DNA of 64,000 bases from Apilactobacillus quenuiae (GCF_002994005.1 NZ_POSN01000002.1:251855-315854); one strand, 5' to 3'; positions 18,798-29,427 are shown, counted from the first letter of the stretch. Made by a program: numbers and translations. Notes: a model not told the origin generated them from the sequence alone.

Positions 18798-19757
18798 ATG
18801 CAAACTTTTGATTATAATAATGTTCAACTATTGCCTGAAAAATGTATTATTAAAAGTCGGAAAGAAGCTGACACCACCATTAAATTTGGTCCTCATACTT
18901 TTAAGTTACCAGTAGTTCCTGCCAATATGGAAACCGTCATTGATGAAAATTTGGCAACTTGGTTAGCAAGTAATGATTATTTCTATGTAATGCACCGTTT
19001 TCAACCAGCAGAACGTTTAACTTTTGTTAAAAATATGCATGCAAAAAAGCTATTTGCTTCAATTAGTGTTGGTATTAAAGCTTCGGAATATAAATTCATT
19101 GATGAACTAAAAGATGCTAATGAGACTCCTGAGTATATTACAATTGATGTCGCTCATGGGTATTCAGATTTCGTTATCAAAATGATTCACTACATTAAAG
19201 CTAATTTACCTAAAGCTTTCTTAATCGTAGGAAACTTAGGTACTCCCGATGCTGTTCGTGAAATTGAACGAGCTGGTGCAGACGCTACTAAAATTGGTAT
19301 TGGGCCTGGAAAAGCATGTATTACTAAATACAAAACTGGTTTTGGTACTGGTGGTTGGCAATTATCAGCACTTAAATGGTGTTCAAAAGTAGCCACTAAG
19401 CCCATGATTGCTGATGGTGGTATTAGAACTAATGGTGATTTAGCTAAATCAATTAAATTTGGTGCTTCCATGATTATGGTTGGATCAATGTTTGCTGGTC
19501 ATTTGGAATCGCCTGGTGAAATTGTTGAAAAAGATGGTAAAAAATTCAAACAATACTGGGGATCTGCATCAGCCAAACAAAAAGGTGCTCGTCACAATGT
19601 TGAAGGTCGTCAACTATTAATTCCATATCGCGGAAAAATGGAAGATACTTTAACAGAAATGCAAGAAGATTTACAATCAGCTATTTCATATGCTGGTGGT
19701 AAAGATTTAATGGCTTTACGCAAAGTTAACTACGTATTGGTTGATAGTATTGACTAA
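18798..19757 (+). CDS. guaC: GMP reductase
   Basis: 319 aa. Reduces GMP to IMP and ammonia with NADPH, feeding purA. TIM-barrel of the IMPDH/GMPR family. The catalytic Cys174 lies in [13 protein letters not shown], the phosphate-binding [16 protein letters not shown] and [12 protein letters not shown] blocks follow, and the C-terminal flap contains [10 protein letters not shown]. Its closeness to the GuaC2 type (short, no CBS domains) separates it from IMP dehydrogenase. It lies 6 nt after purA and ends at a strong terminator. Confidence 0.94.
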   Translation: MQTFDYNNVQLLPEKCIIKSRKEADTTIKFGPHTFKLPVVPANMETVIDENLATWLASNDYFYVMHRFQPAERLTFVKNMHAKKLFASISVGIKASEYKFIDELKDANETPEYITIDVAHGYSDFVIKMIHYIKANLPKAFLIVGNLGTPDAVREIERAGADATKIGIGPGKACITKYKTGFGTGGWQLSALKWCSKVATKPMIADGGIRTNGDLAKSIKFGASMIMVGSMFAGHLESPGEIVEKDGKKFKQYWGSASAKQKGARHNVEGRQLLIPYRGKMEDTLTEMQEDLQSAISYAGGKDLMALRKVNYVLVDSID

Positions 19758-19774
19758 ATAATTAAAGCAAAAGT

Positions 19775-19810
19775 AGCTTAACAATTATTATTGTTAAGCT
19801 CTTTTTTGTT
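19775..19810 (+). terminator. Terminator of purA-guaC
   Basis: AGCTTAACAA (19775-19784)/TTGTTAAGCT (19791-19800) with a 6-nt loop, then CTTTTTTG. It faces the convergent pyr operon, for which no separate terminator is evident. Confidence 0.88.
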
Positions 19811-19820
19811 TTTAAAATGT

Positions 19821-20756
19821 TTACATTATTTTTAATTTACCTCTAAAATCATCTAATGAATGATAACCCTTACGTTCCATTATTTCACTTAATTCTTTAT
19901 TAATTCGTCGAAAGGATCCAAGTCCTTCTTCATATAACTGTGTTCCAATCGATACCATATTTGCACCACACAAGATGTGAGCAAAAGCATCCCTACCACT
20001 AGTAACGCCACCAGTACCAATAATATCAATTGATGAATTTAATCGCTGGCGCAATGCTCGAACATTAGCTAGTGCAGTGGGTAATGCAATGGAACCACCG
20101 ACTCCACCAAAGCCTCCTTTGGGTTTTAATACCGTCATTTCACTTTCAATATCAACCCACATTCCATTACCAATGGAATTAATAGTATTCACATGACTTA
20201 ACGGATATTGATTCAAGATTTCAGCAATCCTATCAAAGTGAACTAAGTCAAAGTATGGTGGTAATTTAATGCCTAATGGCTTTTTAAAGAAAGCAAAAAT
20301 TTCTTTTAACATTTGATCAGACCCTGCAAAATCATATGCCATTTGTGGTTTCCCGATAACATTAGGACAAGAAAGGTTTAATTCTGTTAATCCTTGATAA
20401 TCAGAATTTTGGATTTGATGTAGTAAGTCTAAATCTTCATCTTTGGACATCCCTGCCACTGACAAAATCATAGGTTTTTGCATTTTTGCATGCGTTACAT
20501 AGTCTAAATAGAATTCGAATCCCTCATTTGGTAATCCCATGGAATTAATCGATCCTGCCGGTAGTGAATGATAACGAGGTAACGGATTTCCAAAACGACT
20601 ATTAGGAGTTGCACTCTTAGTAACTAGTCCTCCTGAAAACTGATCATGCCTTAAATCATCCAATTCTTCCTTACTTTGACAATGGACACCAGATGCATTT
20701 AAGAAAAGATTTTTAAATTGAAACTTTTGAATTTTAGATGCTAAATTAACAGTCAT
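19821..20756 (-). CDS. pyrD: Dihydroorotate dehydrogenase, class 1A
   Basis: 311 aa, cytosolic FMN enzyme oxidising dihydroorotate to orotate, with fumarate as acceptor in class 1A. Catalytic Cys130 is in [14 protein letters not shown], and FMN/phosphate-binding residues are in [12 protein letters not shown]. Cys rather than Ser at this site and the absence of a pyrK partner point to class 1A. Last gene of the pyr operon, with its ATG 20 nt after carB and TAGGAGG upstream. pyrF and pyrE are not found downstream, although they commonly follow in this group. Confidence 0.93.
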   Translation of the reverse strand: MTVNLASKIQKFQFKNLFLNASGVHCQSKEELDDLRHDQFSGGLVTKSATPNSRFGNPLPRYHSLPAGSINSMGLPNEGFEFYLDYVTHAKMQKPMILSVAGMSKDEDLDLLHQIQNSDYQGLTELNLSCPNVIGKPQMAYDFAGSDQMLKEIFAFFKKPLGIKLPPYFDLVHFDRIAEILNQYPLSHVNTINSIGNGMWVDIESEMTVLKPKGGFGGVGGSIALPTALANVRALRQRLNSSIDIIGTGGVTSGRDAFAHILCGANMVSIGTQLYEEGLGSFRRINKELSEIMERKGYHSLDDFRGKLKIM

Positions 20757-20775
20757 ATGAAATATTCCTCCTATA

Positions 20776-23700
20776 TTATAATGCGGTTACATCAAATGCT
20801 TGAGCTTCAAGGACCGTTAGCAATGATGAAACCGTATCTAAAGCGGTAAATAATGGCACTGAACTTTCAATTGCAGCGCCTCTAATTTTAGCTTCATCAT
20901 CAAAAGTAGTGTTGGAATTATCAATTGTATTCACAACAAGTTGTACATGGTGTTTGTATAGCTCAGTTACTGGGTTAATCACATCATCGTTAGCTACTTT
21001 ACCGACACATTTAGTTTTTAAATCATACTTTTCAAAATATTCTTGGGTATTTTTAGTGGCTTCAATTTGAAAACCAAGATGACGGAAACGTTTTGCTAAG
21101 TTCACAGCTGTTGCTTTATCTTTATCACAAACCGTAAATAAAACCGTCCCAGTATTAGGTATTTGTATACCTGAAGCGATAAAAGATTTATATAATGCCT
21201 TAGAAAAGCTCTTATCTGAGCCCATCGCTTCACCAGTGGATTTCATTTCTGGTCCTAGAGTATTATCTACCATTGGTAATTTGGAGAAGCTAAAGACTGG
21301 TGATTTAACACTAATTCTTTTAGCTTGCTCCACTAATCCAGTTTGATACCCCAAATCTGCAAGCTTATGATTCAACATAATTTTAGTTGCTAATTGAGTC
21401 ATTGGTACTTTAGTAACTTTAGACATAAATGGTATCGTTCTTGAGGCTCGCGGATTAACTTCAATTACATATGCTTTCCCATCTTTAATAACAAATTGTA
21501 CATTCATTAACCCCTTAGTATCTAAAGCTTTAGCTAAATGAATCGCATCTCCTTCAATTTGTTCTTGTACACTTCTATGCATTTGTTGTGGTGGATAAAC
21601 ACCCATCGAATCTCCAGAATGGATTCCGGCTCTTTCAATATGTTCCAAAATGCCAGGAATTACTATGGTGTCTCCATCAGAGATAACATCAACTTCTGCT
21701 TCTGACCCTAAAAGATAAGAATCAATTAATACAGGATGATCATTAGATACCTTAACTGCATTGTGCATGTAGTGATTTAATTCATCATCACTATTTACAA
21801 TCTCCATTGCTTTGCCACCTAAAACATACGATGGTCTAATCATAACTGGATAACCAATTTTATTAGCAATTTTTAAAGCTTCGGTTGTATCAGTCGCTGT
21901 ATCACCTTTTGGTTGAGGTAGATTTATTTTTTTAATAATTTCATCAAATTGGTGGCGATCTTCGGCACGATTAATATTATCAACAGTCGTTCCTAATATT
22001 TTTACACCCCTTTTATGAAGTGCTTCAGCCAAGTTAATAGCCGTTTGCCCACCGAATTGTAAAATCACTCCTTCTGGCTGTTCTAAATCCACTACATTTA
22101 AAACATCTTCCAAGGTTAATGGTTCAAAGTATAATTTATCTGAAATGGAAAAATCAGTAGATACTGTTTCAGGATTCGAATTCATAATAATGGCTTCATA
22201 ACCCATTTGTTGAATGGTTTGAACACCATGAACAGTCGCGTAATCGAATTCTACACCTTGTCCAATTCGAATAGGACCTGAACCTAAAACTAATACTGAT
22301 GGTTTACTAGTTTTAATGGATTCATTTTCTTGTTCATAAGTAGAATAATAATAAGGCGTATGCGATTCGAATTCACCAGCAGAAGTATCTACCATCTTAT
22401 AAACTGGCGTAATGTCATTTTGTTTTCTTAAATCACGAATCTCATCACTATTTTGATGCCATAATTGAGCAATTTCTTCATCATTAAAGCCATATTGTTT
22501 AGCAATTTCTAATAGTTCAATTGAATGATCAGTTTTCAATGAATTTTCAATTTCAATAATATGTTTAATTTTATCTAAGAAGAAAATATTAATCTTTGTT
22601 ATTCTAGATATTTCTTCAATAGTTACATTACGGCGAATTAATTCTGCAATTTCAAAAATTCGATTATCAGTAGCTGGCATGAGATTATTTATTAAATCTT
22701 TCGTTGTAGTATCTTGATAATCTTCATTATTTTTACCAATTTCTAGTGAGCGAATGGCTTTTAATAATGATTCTTCAAAAGTTCTACCAATTGCCATAAC
22801 TTCACCAGTCGCCTTCATTTGCGTACCTAAATGATTGTCTGCACTAGTAAATTTATCAAATGGCCAACGTGGAATTTTGGTGACAACATAATCCAAAGCT
22901 GGTTCAAATTGGGCTAATGTAGTTTGCGTAATAGGATTATTAATTTCATCTAGATTTAAGCCAACTGCAATTTTTGCCGCTAATTTAGCAATTGGATAGC
23001 CAGTAGCCTTAGAAGCTAATGCAGATGAACGAGATACTCTAGGATTAACTTCAATAATGTAATATTGCATGCTTTCTTTACTTAAAGCCATTTGAACATT
23101 ACATCCACCTTCAATATGTAAGTTCCTAATTATTTTTAATGCGGCATCACGCATCATTTCATATTCACGATCAGATAGGGTTTGCACAGGCGAAGTCACA
23201 ATTGAATCTCCTGTATGAATACCAACTGGATCCACATTTTCCATTGAACAAACAATCATGGCATTATCTTTATGATCACGCATAACTTCCATTTCAATTT
23301 CTTTATATCCCATAATAGAACGTTCAACTAAAATCTGATTAATTGGTGATAATCTTAATCCATTATGAGCAATTTCTTTAAATTCGTCTAAATTATATGC
23401 AAATCCTCCACCAGTACCTCCTAAAGTATAAGCAGGTCTGATTACAAGTGGGAAACCAATTTTGTTAGCAAATTCGACCGCTTCATCAATATTATTTACC
23501 GTTTTTGATTCTGGAACTGGTTCCGAAATTTGAAGCATTAGTTCTTTAAATCGCTCACGATCTTCAGCTTCTTCAATTGAATCTAATTTAGTACCTAATA
23601 GTTCAACATGAAATTCTTTTAAGATTCCTGAATCAGCTAATTCTTTAGCCATATTTAAACCGGTTTGGCCTCCTAAAGTTGGTAGAATGGCATCTGGCAA

Positions 23701-23943
23701 TTCCTGGCGGATAATTTTGCTAACGAAGTCAACGGTTATTGGTTCAATAAAAACCTTATCAGCAATTTCCGTGTCAGTCATAATGGTCGCTGGATTAGAA
23801 TTGATCAAGATTACTTGATAACCCTCTTCTTTCAATGAAAGGCAGGCTTGTGAACCAGAATAATCAAATTCTGCTGCTTGACCAATCACAATTGGACCTG
23901 ATCCAATAACTAAAATCTTTTTAATATCTGTACGCTTTGGCAT
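20776..23943 (-). CDS. carB: Carbamoyl-phosphate synthase, large subunit
   Basis: 1055 aa. Two homologous ATP-grasp halves: the first starts with [21 protein letters not shown], the second with [22 protein letters not shown]-binding [10 protein letters not shown] and [20 protein letters not shown] are in half one, [17 protein letters not shown] in half two. The C-terminal MGS-like allosteric domain (about 920-1055) is the UMP/ornithine-binding site. Its start overlaps the carA stop by one base, so the subunits are translationally coupled. It makes carbamoyl phosphate from glutamine-derived ammonia, bicarbonate and 2 ATP. Confidence 0.97.
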   Translation of the reverse strand: MPKRTDIKKILVIGSGPIVIGQAAEFDYSGSQACLSLKEEGYQVILINSNPATIMTDTEIADKVFIEPITVDFVSKIIRQELPDAILPTLGGQTGLNMAKELADSGILKEFHVELLGTKLDSIEEAEDRERFKELMLQISEPVPESKTVNNIDEAVEFANKIGFPLVIRPAYTLGGTGGGFAYNLDEFKEIAHNGLRLSPINQILVERSIMGYKEIEMEVMRDHKDNAMIVCSMENVDPVGIHTGDSIVTSPVQTLSDREYEMMRDAALKIIRNLHIEGGCNVQMALSKESMQYYIIEVNPRVSRSSALASKATGYPIAKLAAKIAVGLNLDEINNPITQTTLAQFEPALDYVVTKIPRWPFDKFTSADNHLGTQMKATGEVMAIGRTFEESLLKAIRSLEIGKNNEDYQDTTTKDLINNLMPATDNRIFEIAELIRRNVTIEEISRITKINIFFLDKIKHIIEIENSLKTDHSIELLEIAKQYGFNDEEIAQLWHQNSDEIRDLRKQNDITPVYKMVDTSAGEFESHTPYYYSTYEQENESIKTSKPSVLVLGSGPIRIGQGVEFDYATVHGVQTIQQMGYEAIIMNSNPETVSTDFSISDKLYFEPLTLEDVLNVVDLEQPEGVILQFGGQTAINLAEALHKRGVKILGTTVDNINRAEDRHQFDEIIKKINLPQPKGDTATDTTEALKIANKIGYPVMIRPSYVLGGKAMEIVNSDDELNHYMHNAVKVSNDHPVLIDSYLLGSEAEVDVISDGDTIVIPGILEHIERAGIHSGDSMGVYPPQQMHRSVQEQIEGDAIHLAKALDTKGLMNVQFVIKDGKAYVIEVNPRASRTIPFMSKVTKVPMTQLATKIMLNHKLADLGYQTGLVEQAKRISVKSPVFSFSKLPMVDNTLGPEMKSTGEAMGSDKSFSKALYKSFIASGIQIPNTGTVLFTVCDKDKATAVNLAKRFRHLGFQIEATKNTQEYFEKYDLKTKCVGKVANDDVINPVTELYKHHVQLVVNTIDNSNTTFDDEAKIRGAAIESSVPLFTALDTVSSLLTVLEAQAFDVTAL

Positions 23944-25022
23944 TATTTATTCCCCGCTTTCTGATTAACCTTCATTGCATCAATAAATTCATCAAATACA
24001 TATTCAGCATCATGAGGTCCAGGCGAAGCATCAGGATGATATTGTACTGAAAAAGCCGGACAATTTTTTAATTTAAGACCTTCAACCGTTCCATCATTAA
24101 TTTCTCGTTGTGTAACTTCTAAATCAGTATTTTTTAATGATGCTTCTTCAACTGCATAACCATGATTTTGCGAAGTGAAGTTAGTTCTAGTTTGATTTTT
24201 ATCTTTTACAGAATGATTAAATCCACGATGACCAAATTTCATTTTGTATGTTTTCGCTCCGTTGGCTAAAGCAAATAATTGATGTCCCATACAAATACCT
24301 AAAACTGGCAATTTTGCTTCTAATTTTTTGATTGTTGGTAAAGCATATGAAATATTTAATGGATCGCCCGGACCATTTGATAGTAATAAACCATCTGGAT
24401 TAATTTTCATAATTTCTTCAGCGCTAGTATCAGAAGGAAAAACAATCACATTAACATTCCGTTTAGCTAAAGCTCTTAAAATAGAATCCTTTAGGCCAAA
24501 ATCTAGCATCGCTACTCTTAATCCACTATTGGGTGCTTGATAAATACTATTCGTCGATGCCATTTGAGCAGACGATATTGCTAATGGTCTTTCAAAAGCT
24601 TCATGAATAACTTTTTCATCTAAACTATCTACAACAACAGCTTCCATCGACCCTTGCGATCTTAATTCCTTAGATAATGCTCTGGTGTCAATGCATGAAA
24701 TACCTGGTAAATCTTCTATTTCAGCATAACGAGTTAAGGTCATCTGACTTCGCCAGTTTCCAGTTAATCGAGCAGTTTCTTTAACAATAATTGCATTTAC
24801 TGTTGGATGTAAACTTTCCATATCGTCACGGTTAATTCCATAGTTACCAATTAATGGATAAGTAAATACCAACATTTGCCCGTAATAACTAGCATCAGTC
24901 ATACTTTCTTGATATCCGGTCATCCCAGTAGAAAAAACTAATTCCCCATGAACTATTTTTTTAGAACCAAAACCATTACCTTTATAGATAGATCCATTTT
25001 TTAGTACTAAATATCGTTTCAT
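23943..25022 (-). CDS. carA: Carbamoyl-phosphate synthase, small subunit
   Basis: 359 aa. Glutaminase subunit that supplies ammonia to CarB. The N-terminal CPSase small domain ([19 protein letters not shown]) is followed by a class I glutamine amidotransferase with the nucleophile Cys in [13 protein letters not shown] and the His-Glu pair near [14 protein letters not shown]. Its ATG overlaps the pyrC stop by one base and its stop overlaps carB by one base. Confidence 0.97.
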   Translation of the reverse strand: MKRYLVLKNGSIYKGNGFGSKKIVHGELVFSTGMTGYQESMTDASYYGQMLVFTYPLIGNYGINRDDMESLHPTVNAIIVKETARLTGNWRSQMTLTRYAEIEDLPGISCIDTRALSKELRSQGSMEAVVVDSLDEKVIHEAFERPLAISSAQMASTNSIYQAPNSGLRVAMLDFGLKDSILRALAKRNVNVIVFPSDTSAEEIMKINPDGLLLSNGPGDPLNISYALPTIKKLEAKLPVLGICMGHQLFALANGAKTYKMKFGHRGFNHSVKDKNQTRTNFTSQNHGYAVEEASLKNTDLEVTQREINDGTVEGLKLKNCPAFSVQYHPDASPGPHDAEYVFDEFIDAMKVNQKAGNK

Positions 25023-26290
25023 TATTCATTACCTCCACTTTCATAAGCCAGTTTACCGTCAACAAATGTTGCCATCGTCTTACCATAAACTTTTTCACCA
25101 ATGAATGGTGAATTCTTACCTTTGGATAAAAATGTATTTACATCAATCCTATATGGATCATCTAAGTTCATAATTGTTAAATTTGCTGGTGCACCAACCT
25201 TAATTTCACCGGCATCAATATTAAATTGTTGAGCTGGATTTTTACTCATCCAATTTATTAAAGTTTGCATATTAACTAAACCACTTTTTACAAAATGCGT
25301 ATAAATTAGACTAAAAGCAGTCTCTAAGCCAACAATGCCAAACGAAGCAGTTAACATTGATCCTGATTTTTCTTTTTCACTATGCGGAGCATGATCAGTC
25401 GCTATCATATCGATAGTGCCATCTAGTAATCCACCAATTAAGGCTTTACGATCAGATAGGGTTCTAAGCGGTGGGTTCATTTTCATCATTGGATTATTCA
25501 TCTCAATCATCTCGTCATCTAATAATAAGTGATGTGGTGAAACTTCAGCAGTTACATTAACACCTTCTTTCTTGGCCATTCTTAGTAAATTTACTGATTC
25601 TTTAGTTGAAATATGGGCAACATGATAGTGAACTCCTGAGGCTTTAGCTAAAACTAAGTCTCGTGCTAACTGACTAGTCTCTGATAATGAGTTCATCCCT
25701 GGTAAGCCTAATTTCTTAGCAGCTGATCCTGCATTCATCACACCACCATTGATTAAACTATCATCTTCAACATGAGCAGAAATGGGCTTATTAACTACTT
25801 TTGCTTGAAGCATAGCTTGATACATCGTTTCAGCATCTTGAACTCCATGTCCATCATTTGTAAATCCAATTGCCCCTAAATCAGCCATCTCTTCAATGTT
25901 AGTTGTTTTGTATGAAATTAAATTACTCGAGATGGCAGCAAATTGATAAATATGAACTAAACTTTTATTTTTATTATTTTCAATCTGGCCTTTTAAAATC
26001 TCAGGATTATCAACAACTGGCTTTACATTAGGCATTGCAAATACACTAGTAAAGCCACCATGTGCAGCTGCCATACTGCCCTTTTCAATAGTTTCTTTAT
26101 AAGTTAAACCCGGATCTCTAAAGTGGACATGTACATCAACTAATCCTGGCAAAATAGTATGATATTTGGCATCAAAGATTCTAGCATCATCTTCAATAAT
26201 TTCCGGTTCAATTGCATTAATAATGCCATGTTCTAGCAAAATATCAACTAAATTATTTTTTAAAAGCGCATGCTTAATTAAAATTTTCAT
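25022..26290 (-). CDS. pyrC: Dihydroorotase, type I
   Basis: 422 aa. Zinc amidohydrolase that cyclises carbamoyl aspartate to dihydroorotate. Metal-binding HVHFRDPG near residue 60 and the C-terminal MIATDHAPHSEKEK block are the two dihydroorotase signatures; the length fits type I. It overlaps pyrB by 17 nt and carA by 1 nt. Confidence 0.96.
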   Translation of the reverse strand: MKILIKHALLKNNLVDILLEHGIINAIEPEIIEDDARIFDAKYHTILPGLVDVHVHFRDPGLTYKETIEKGSMAAAHGGFTSVFAMPNVKPVVDNPEILKGQIENNKNKSLVHIYQFAAISSNLISYKTTNIEEMADLGAIGFTNDGHGVQDAETMYQAMLQAKVVNKPISAHVEDDSLINGGVMNAGSAAKKLGLPGMNSLSETSQLARDLVLAKASGVHYHVAHISTKESVNLLRMAKKEGVNVTAEVSPHHLLLDDEMIEMNNPMMKMNPPLRTLSDRKALIGGLLDGTIDMIATDHAPHSEKEKSGSMLTASFGIVGLETAFSLIYTHFVKSGLVNMQTLINWMSKNPAQQFNIDAGEIKVGAPANLTIMNLDDPYRIDVNTFLSKGKNSPFIGEKVYGKTMATFVDGKLAYESGGNE

Positions 26291-27212
26291 CGTTATTATC
26301 TCCTAAATATTTGTCCAATACGGTTGTTAGAATTGCCATTCTTGCGTAAACTCCATTATGCATTTGCTGAAAAATTCTAGATTTTGATGATTCCACTAAT
26401 TTTGAAGCAATTTCCACATCACGATTGACTGGTGCAGGATGCATAATAATTGCATTGGATTTCATTCTTGATGCTCTTTTAGTAGTCAATCCATACTTTT
26501 TAAAGTAGTCAGGAGCGGTAAATGATGAGACTAACTCTTGATTCAATCTTTCTAGTTGTACTCTTAACACCATTACAACATCTAATTTCTCGATAATTTC
26601 ATCAATAGTTACATAGGTGCCAAATTTATCAAAATATTTTGGATACCATTCTTTAGGTCCGGCAAAATATATGTTTGCACCTAATCTTTGTAAAATTTCT
26701 GCATCAGATCTAGCAACTCTCGAATGTGCTAAATCACCGATAATCCCAATGTGCAATCCAGTAAATTTATGAAATTCATCATCAATAGTTACTAAATCTA
26801 GTAAACTTTGTGAGGGATGTTGACCACTACCGTCACCAGCATTGACTAATGAAACGTTGATGTTAGGATCCTTAGTTAATTCCTGATACCAACCGGTAGT
26901 TTTATGTCTAATCACTAAGCAGTTCATTCCAATTGCTTGCAGCGTTTTAATAGTATCTGATAAAGATTCACCCTTTTGCATTGAACTGGTTTGCGGATTA
27001 ATATTGAAGGTTTGCATTCTTAATTTACGTTGCGCCATTTCAAATGATGTATGTGTTCTGGTACTATTCTCAAAAAATAAATTAGCCACATATAATGGTC
27101 TTTTAAAATTAATCTGCTTACCTTTTCTAAATTCATGTGCCAATAAAATCATTAGTTTGATTTCATCATTTGATAAATCGTTGATATTTAAAAAGTTGCT
27201 GTCTAAATTCAT
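26274..27212 (-). CDS. pyrB: Aspartate carbamoyltransferase, catalytic subunit
   Basis: About 312 aa. Joins carbamoyl phosphate and aspartate. The carbamoyl-phosphate loop FFENSTRTHTSFEMAQ and the second block MHPAPVNRDVEI are seen. A TTG at 27227 opens the frame, but ATG 27212 follows AGAGG by 7 nt. First gene of the pyr operon, behind the two attenuators. Confidence 0.96.
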   Translation of the reverse strand: MNLDSNFLNINDLSNDEIKLMILLAHEFRKGKQINFKRPLYVANLFFENSTRTHTSFEMAQRKLRMQTFNINPQTSSMQKGESLSDTIKTLQAIGMNCLVIRHKTTGWYQELTKDPNINVSLVNAGDGSGQHPSQSLLDLVTIDDEFHKFTGLHIGIIGDLAHSRVARSDAEILQRLGANIYFAGPKEWYPKYFDKFGTYVTIDEIIEKLDVVMVLRVQLERLNQELVSSFTAPDYFKKYGLTTKRASRMKSNAIIMHPAPVNRDVEIASKLVESSKSRIFQQMHNGVYARMAILTTVLDKYLGDNNDENFN

Positions 27213-27234
27213 TACAAATCCTCTCAAAAATTAT

Positions 27235-27320
27235 AAAAAAGCACCTTACTATACAGAGCAGGGTGCTTTAGATGGACTGATATTGTTTCTTAAATCCAAT
27301 GTACCCTCTCTGGAGTAACT
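27235..27320 (-). promoter_or_regulatory. Second (pyrB-proximal) PyrR-type attenuator
   Basis: Minus-strand order: a PyrR-box-like AGTTACTCCAGAGAGGGTAC at 27301-27320 (consensus ARUCCNGNGAGGYU), then a terminator AAAGCACC (27262-27269) with GGTGCTTT (27238-27245) followed by TTTTTT, ending about 22 nt before pyrB. UMP-bound PyrR is expected to favour termination. Confidence 0.72.
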
Positions 27321-27326
27321 TAATTG

Positions 27327-27429
27327 AAATAAAAAAGACTTTCTGAAAATTCAGAAAGTCCCAAGGATGGTCTAGAAGTATCCACTTATTTACCATATTT
27401 ATAACCCTTGGTGACTCTCTGGTCAACTA
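27327..27429 (-). promoter_or_regulatory. First (promoter-proximal) PyrR-type attenuator
   Basis: Minus-strand order: TAGTTGACCAGAGAGTCACC (27410-27429), similar to the PyrR box; a CCAAGG ... CCTTGG pairing region; then terminator GACTTTCTGA/TCAGAAAGTC (27337-27360) followed by TTTTTT. The same arrangement is repeated directly downstream. Confidence 0.68.
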
Positions 27430-27459
27430 TTAAAAGGTCTTTCGTATTTATTATTTATA

Positions 27460-27487
27460 ATAATATCACAAATTTTAAGATTTACAA
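27460..27487 (-). promoter_or_regulatory. Promoter of the pyr operon
   Basis: Minus strand TTGTAA (27482-27487), 16-nt spacer, TATTAT (27460-27465), about 30 nt before the first PyrR box. Confidence 0.55.
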
Positions 27488-27492
27488 GGCAC

Positions 27493-27528
27493 AAAAAAAG
27501 ACATGGATAAAAACTCCATATCTTTTTT
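27493..27528 (-). terminator. Terminator after the first Apf-type gene
   Basis: Hairpin 27493-27507 with 27515-27528 (one G-T/A mismatch); on the minus strand it is followed by TTTTTTT. It also insulates the pyr promoter. Confidence 0.8.
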
Positions 27529-27567
27529 ATCAAATGAGTAATTATAGTTAATTGTTAAGATTAAATC

Positions 27568-28179
27568 TTAGTACCAACCATTTTGTTGCCAGAATGATTG
27601 AGCATTTTCCCATGAACCATAACGTGAAGTAACGTATTGATTAGCAACTCTTTCTTGGTTAGCTGCTGAATAGTCACCATTTAAGTAACTCTTATCTAAT
27701 TGGTAACGACCATAGTATTGACCATTTGATGCACCATATGAACCACTTGATTCCCTATTAGCAATCCATTCCTTAGCTGAGTTACTGCCAGTTGAAGCAG
27801 ATGTATCTTGAGTAGTTGCTGATTGTGTTTGTTGAGCTGGTTGAGCTTGAGTTTTATTTGCTTGTACTGATTGTGATTGAGTAGTAGTTTGTTGACTACT
27901 TGTGTTGGTAGCATTACCAGGCAATACTAATTGTTCACCAACATAAATCATAAAATCAGATGTTTTATTGTTTGCTTGTTCTAATGAATCTAATGAAATG
28001 TTATGTTGTTGAGCTAAGCTCCATAGAGTATCACCAGATTTAACAGTAATTTTTGCTTGATCTGCATTAGAATTTGTAGTCTGATCAGCATTTGCAGAAC
28101 CAGCACTTGCGATAAATAAACCTGCAGCAGCTGCAGTTACAACTAACATTGACTTAATATTGTTTAACTTAATAATAAT
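27568..28179 (-). CDS. LysM/aggregation-promoting-factor-type wall hydrolase, AUU start
   Basis: About 203 aa, secreted. Signal peptide, one LysM peptidoglycan-binding domain (ITVKSGDTLWSLAQQHNIS, about residues 42-90), a Ser/Thr/Gln-rich linker, and a C-terminal Apf/transglycosylase-like domain (AKEWIANRESSGSYGASNG, Glu of RES as probable catalytic acid, to QQNGWY). An ATG at 28149 would give a signal peptide without basic residues and has no RBS. In frame upstream are only four ATT codons after TGA; AGGAG (28186-28190) lies 6 nt before ATT 28179 (9 before 28176). Starting there restores the IKLNNIKS n-region. The exact AUU is uncertain. Confidence 0.78.
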   Translation of the reverse strand: MIIKLNNIKSMLVVTAAAAGLFIASAGSANADQTTNSNADQAKITVKSGDTLWSLAQQHNISLDSLEQANNKTSDFMIYVGEQLVLPGNATNTSSQQTTTQSQSVQANKTQAQPAQQTQSATTQDTSASTGSNSAKEWIANRESSGSYGASNGQYYGRYQLDKSYLNGDYSAANQERVANQYVTSRYGSWENAQSFWQQNGWY

Positions 28180-28508
28180 AATTCACTCCTATAAAATCTA
28201 TATCTTGTAATTCGATAATTTTCCAAAGTGTTAATCGCTATTGATTAACTGTTTCATATAGTACATGCTAATCATTACATAGACTTCTCATCAAAATTAA
28301 AATAATCGCTTTTTTCGTAATAATGTCTTACTTATGTAATATAAAGACATATTATTTGATAAAAACGTTATCAAATCAACTTTTTAAAATTAACTAGAAT
28401 CACTTAAAAATATAAAATATTAATTAATTTTTTATAAATAAAGGTTGATTTTTGAAAAAATACAACAAAATAAAAAAATTATACAGTTTTAGAAGTCTTA
28501 TAATATAG
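28180..28508. other. AT-rich leader/promoter region of the first Apf-type gene
   Basis: About 330 nt with no credible ORF. On the minus strand TATGTAA-N11-TACTAT followed by ATG...CAGTTAAT (near 28240-28275) resembles the upstream region of the next Apf gene, so it probably holds the promoter and a leader of about 70 nt. Nothing else is recognised. Confidence 0.4.
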
Positions 28509-28542
28509 AAAAAATGCATCGAAATTAATCGATGCATTTTTT
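28509..28542 (-). terminator. Terminator after the second Apf-type gene
   Basis: AAAAAATGCATCGA/TCGATGCATTTTTT with a 6-nt loop. Confidence 0.88.
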
Positions 28543-28558
28543 TAATTGATATTTCTAA

Positions 28559-29161
28559 TTAATACCAACCATTTTGTTGCCAGAAAGATTTAGCATTGTC
28601 CCATGAACCATAACGTGAGTTAACATATTGATCAGCTGTTCTTTCTTGATTAGCTGCAGAATAGTCACCATTTAATGAAGCTTTAGATATTTGGTATTTA
28701 CCATAATATTGTCCATTGGAAGCTCCATATGAACCACTTGATTCATGAGATGCAATCCAATCTTTAGCAGAGTTAGAACTGCTAGAAGTATTAGTAGAAC
28801 TATTAGTTGATTGAGTCTGGTTATTAGTTTGTTGTGAAGATTGTGCTTGTTGTGGTTGTACTTGCACATTATCACTAGTACTTGTTACTTGAGTAGTACC
28901 TGGTAATACTAATTTTTCTCCAACATAAATAGTATTATTTGAAACATTTTGATTAGCTTGTTTCAAAGCATCTAATGAAACATTATGTTTTTGAGCTAAA
29001 GCCCATAATGAATCACCAGATTTAACAGTAACTGTTTGTGTTTGTTGTGAATTAGAATTTGTGTTTTGATCCGCATTAGCGGCAGTGCCCCCTGCAATGA
29101 ATAATCCAGCAGCGGCAACAGTTGCAAATAAAATTGATTTGATATTGTTTGATTTAAAAAT
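28559..29161 (-). CDS. LysM/aggregation-promoting-factor-type wall hydrolase, AUU start
   Basis: About 200 aa, paralogue of the preceding gene. Signal peptide (FKSNNIKSILFATVAAAG), LysM (TVTVKSGDSLWALAQKHN), Gln/Ser/Thr-rich linker and C-terminal Apf domain (AKDWIASHESSGSYGASNG to QQNGWY). Between the upstream in-frame stop (TGA, 29201-29203) and residue 66 there is no ATG, GTG or TTG in frame; the first is a TTG at 28966 inside the LysM domain. AGGAG (29169-29173) lies exactly 7 nt before ATT 29161, which gives a complete signal peptide aligned with that of the sister gene. Confidence 0.8.
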   Translation of the reverse strand: MFKSNNIKSILFATVAAAGLFIAGGTAANADQNTNSNSQQTQTVTVKSGDSLWALAQKHNVSLDALKQANQNVSNNTIYVGEKLVLPGTTQVTSTSDNVQVQPQQAQSSQQTNNQTQSTNSSTNTSSSSNSAKDWIASHESSGSYGASNGQYYGKYQISKASLNGDYSAANQERTADQYVNSRYGSWDNAKSFWQQNGWY

Positions 29162-29393
29162 AAAATCACTCCTGTAAGAAATCTTAAATACGTTTTGTTT
29201 TCAATTGTTGTTTCTTAACCTTCGTCAATCAACTGACAACATAGTACAATTATTTTTTTACATACAAGTTTCAAAAACGTTAAAAAATAAGGATTTCATG
29301 TAACAATGTTTTAATTATGTAACTTTTTGAAACTACATTCACAATTATACTTGTAATAATGGGAATGCTAGTTTTACAAGTATAAATATATAA
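29162..29393. other. Leader/promoter region of the second Apf-type gene
   Basis: No ORF. On the minus strand TATGTAA-N11-TACTAT and a following CAGTTGAT match the first Apf leader. ATGTAAC occurs twice on the plus strand, 19 nt apart (29298-29304 and 29317-29323). Confidence 0.4.
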
Positions 29394-29395
29394 TA

Positions 29396-29425
29396 AAAAA
29401 ACATGTAGAAAATCTACATGTTTTT
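29396..29425 (-). terminator. Terminator after the third Apf-type gene
   Basis: AAAAACATGTAGA/TCTACATGTTTTT with a 4-nt loop. Confidence 0.88.
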
Positions 29426-29427
29426 CG

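Noticed and set aside
27456-27475. TTGTGATATTATTATAAATAA near the pyr promoter as a Rex site
   Set aside because: Only one half-site is present; the second arm is missing.
28559-28966. Short form of the second Apf gene starting at TTG 28966
   Set aside because: This start lies inside the LysM domain and would leave no signal peptide; the upstream sequence encodes both in the same frame.
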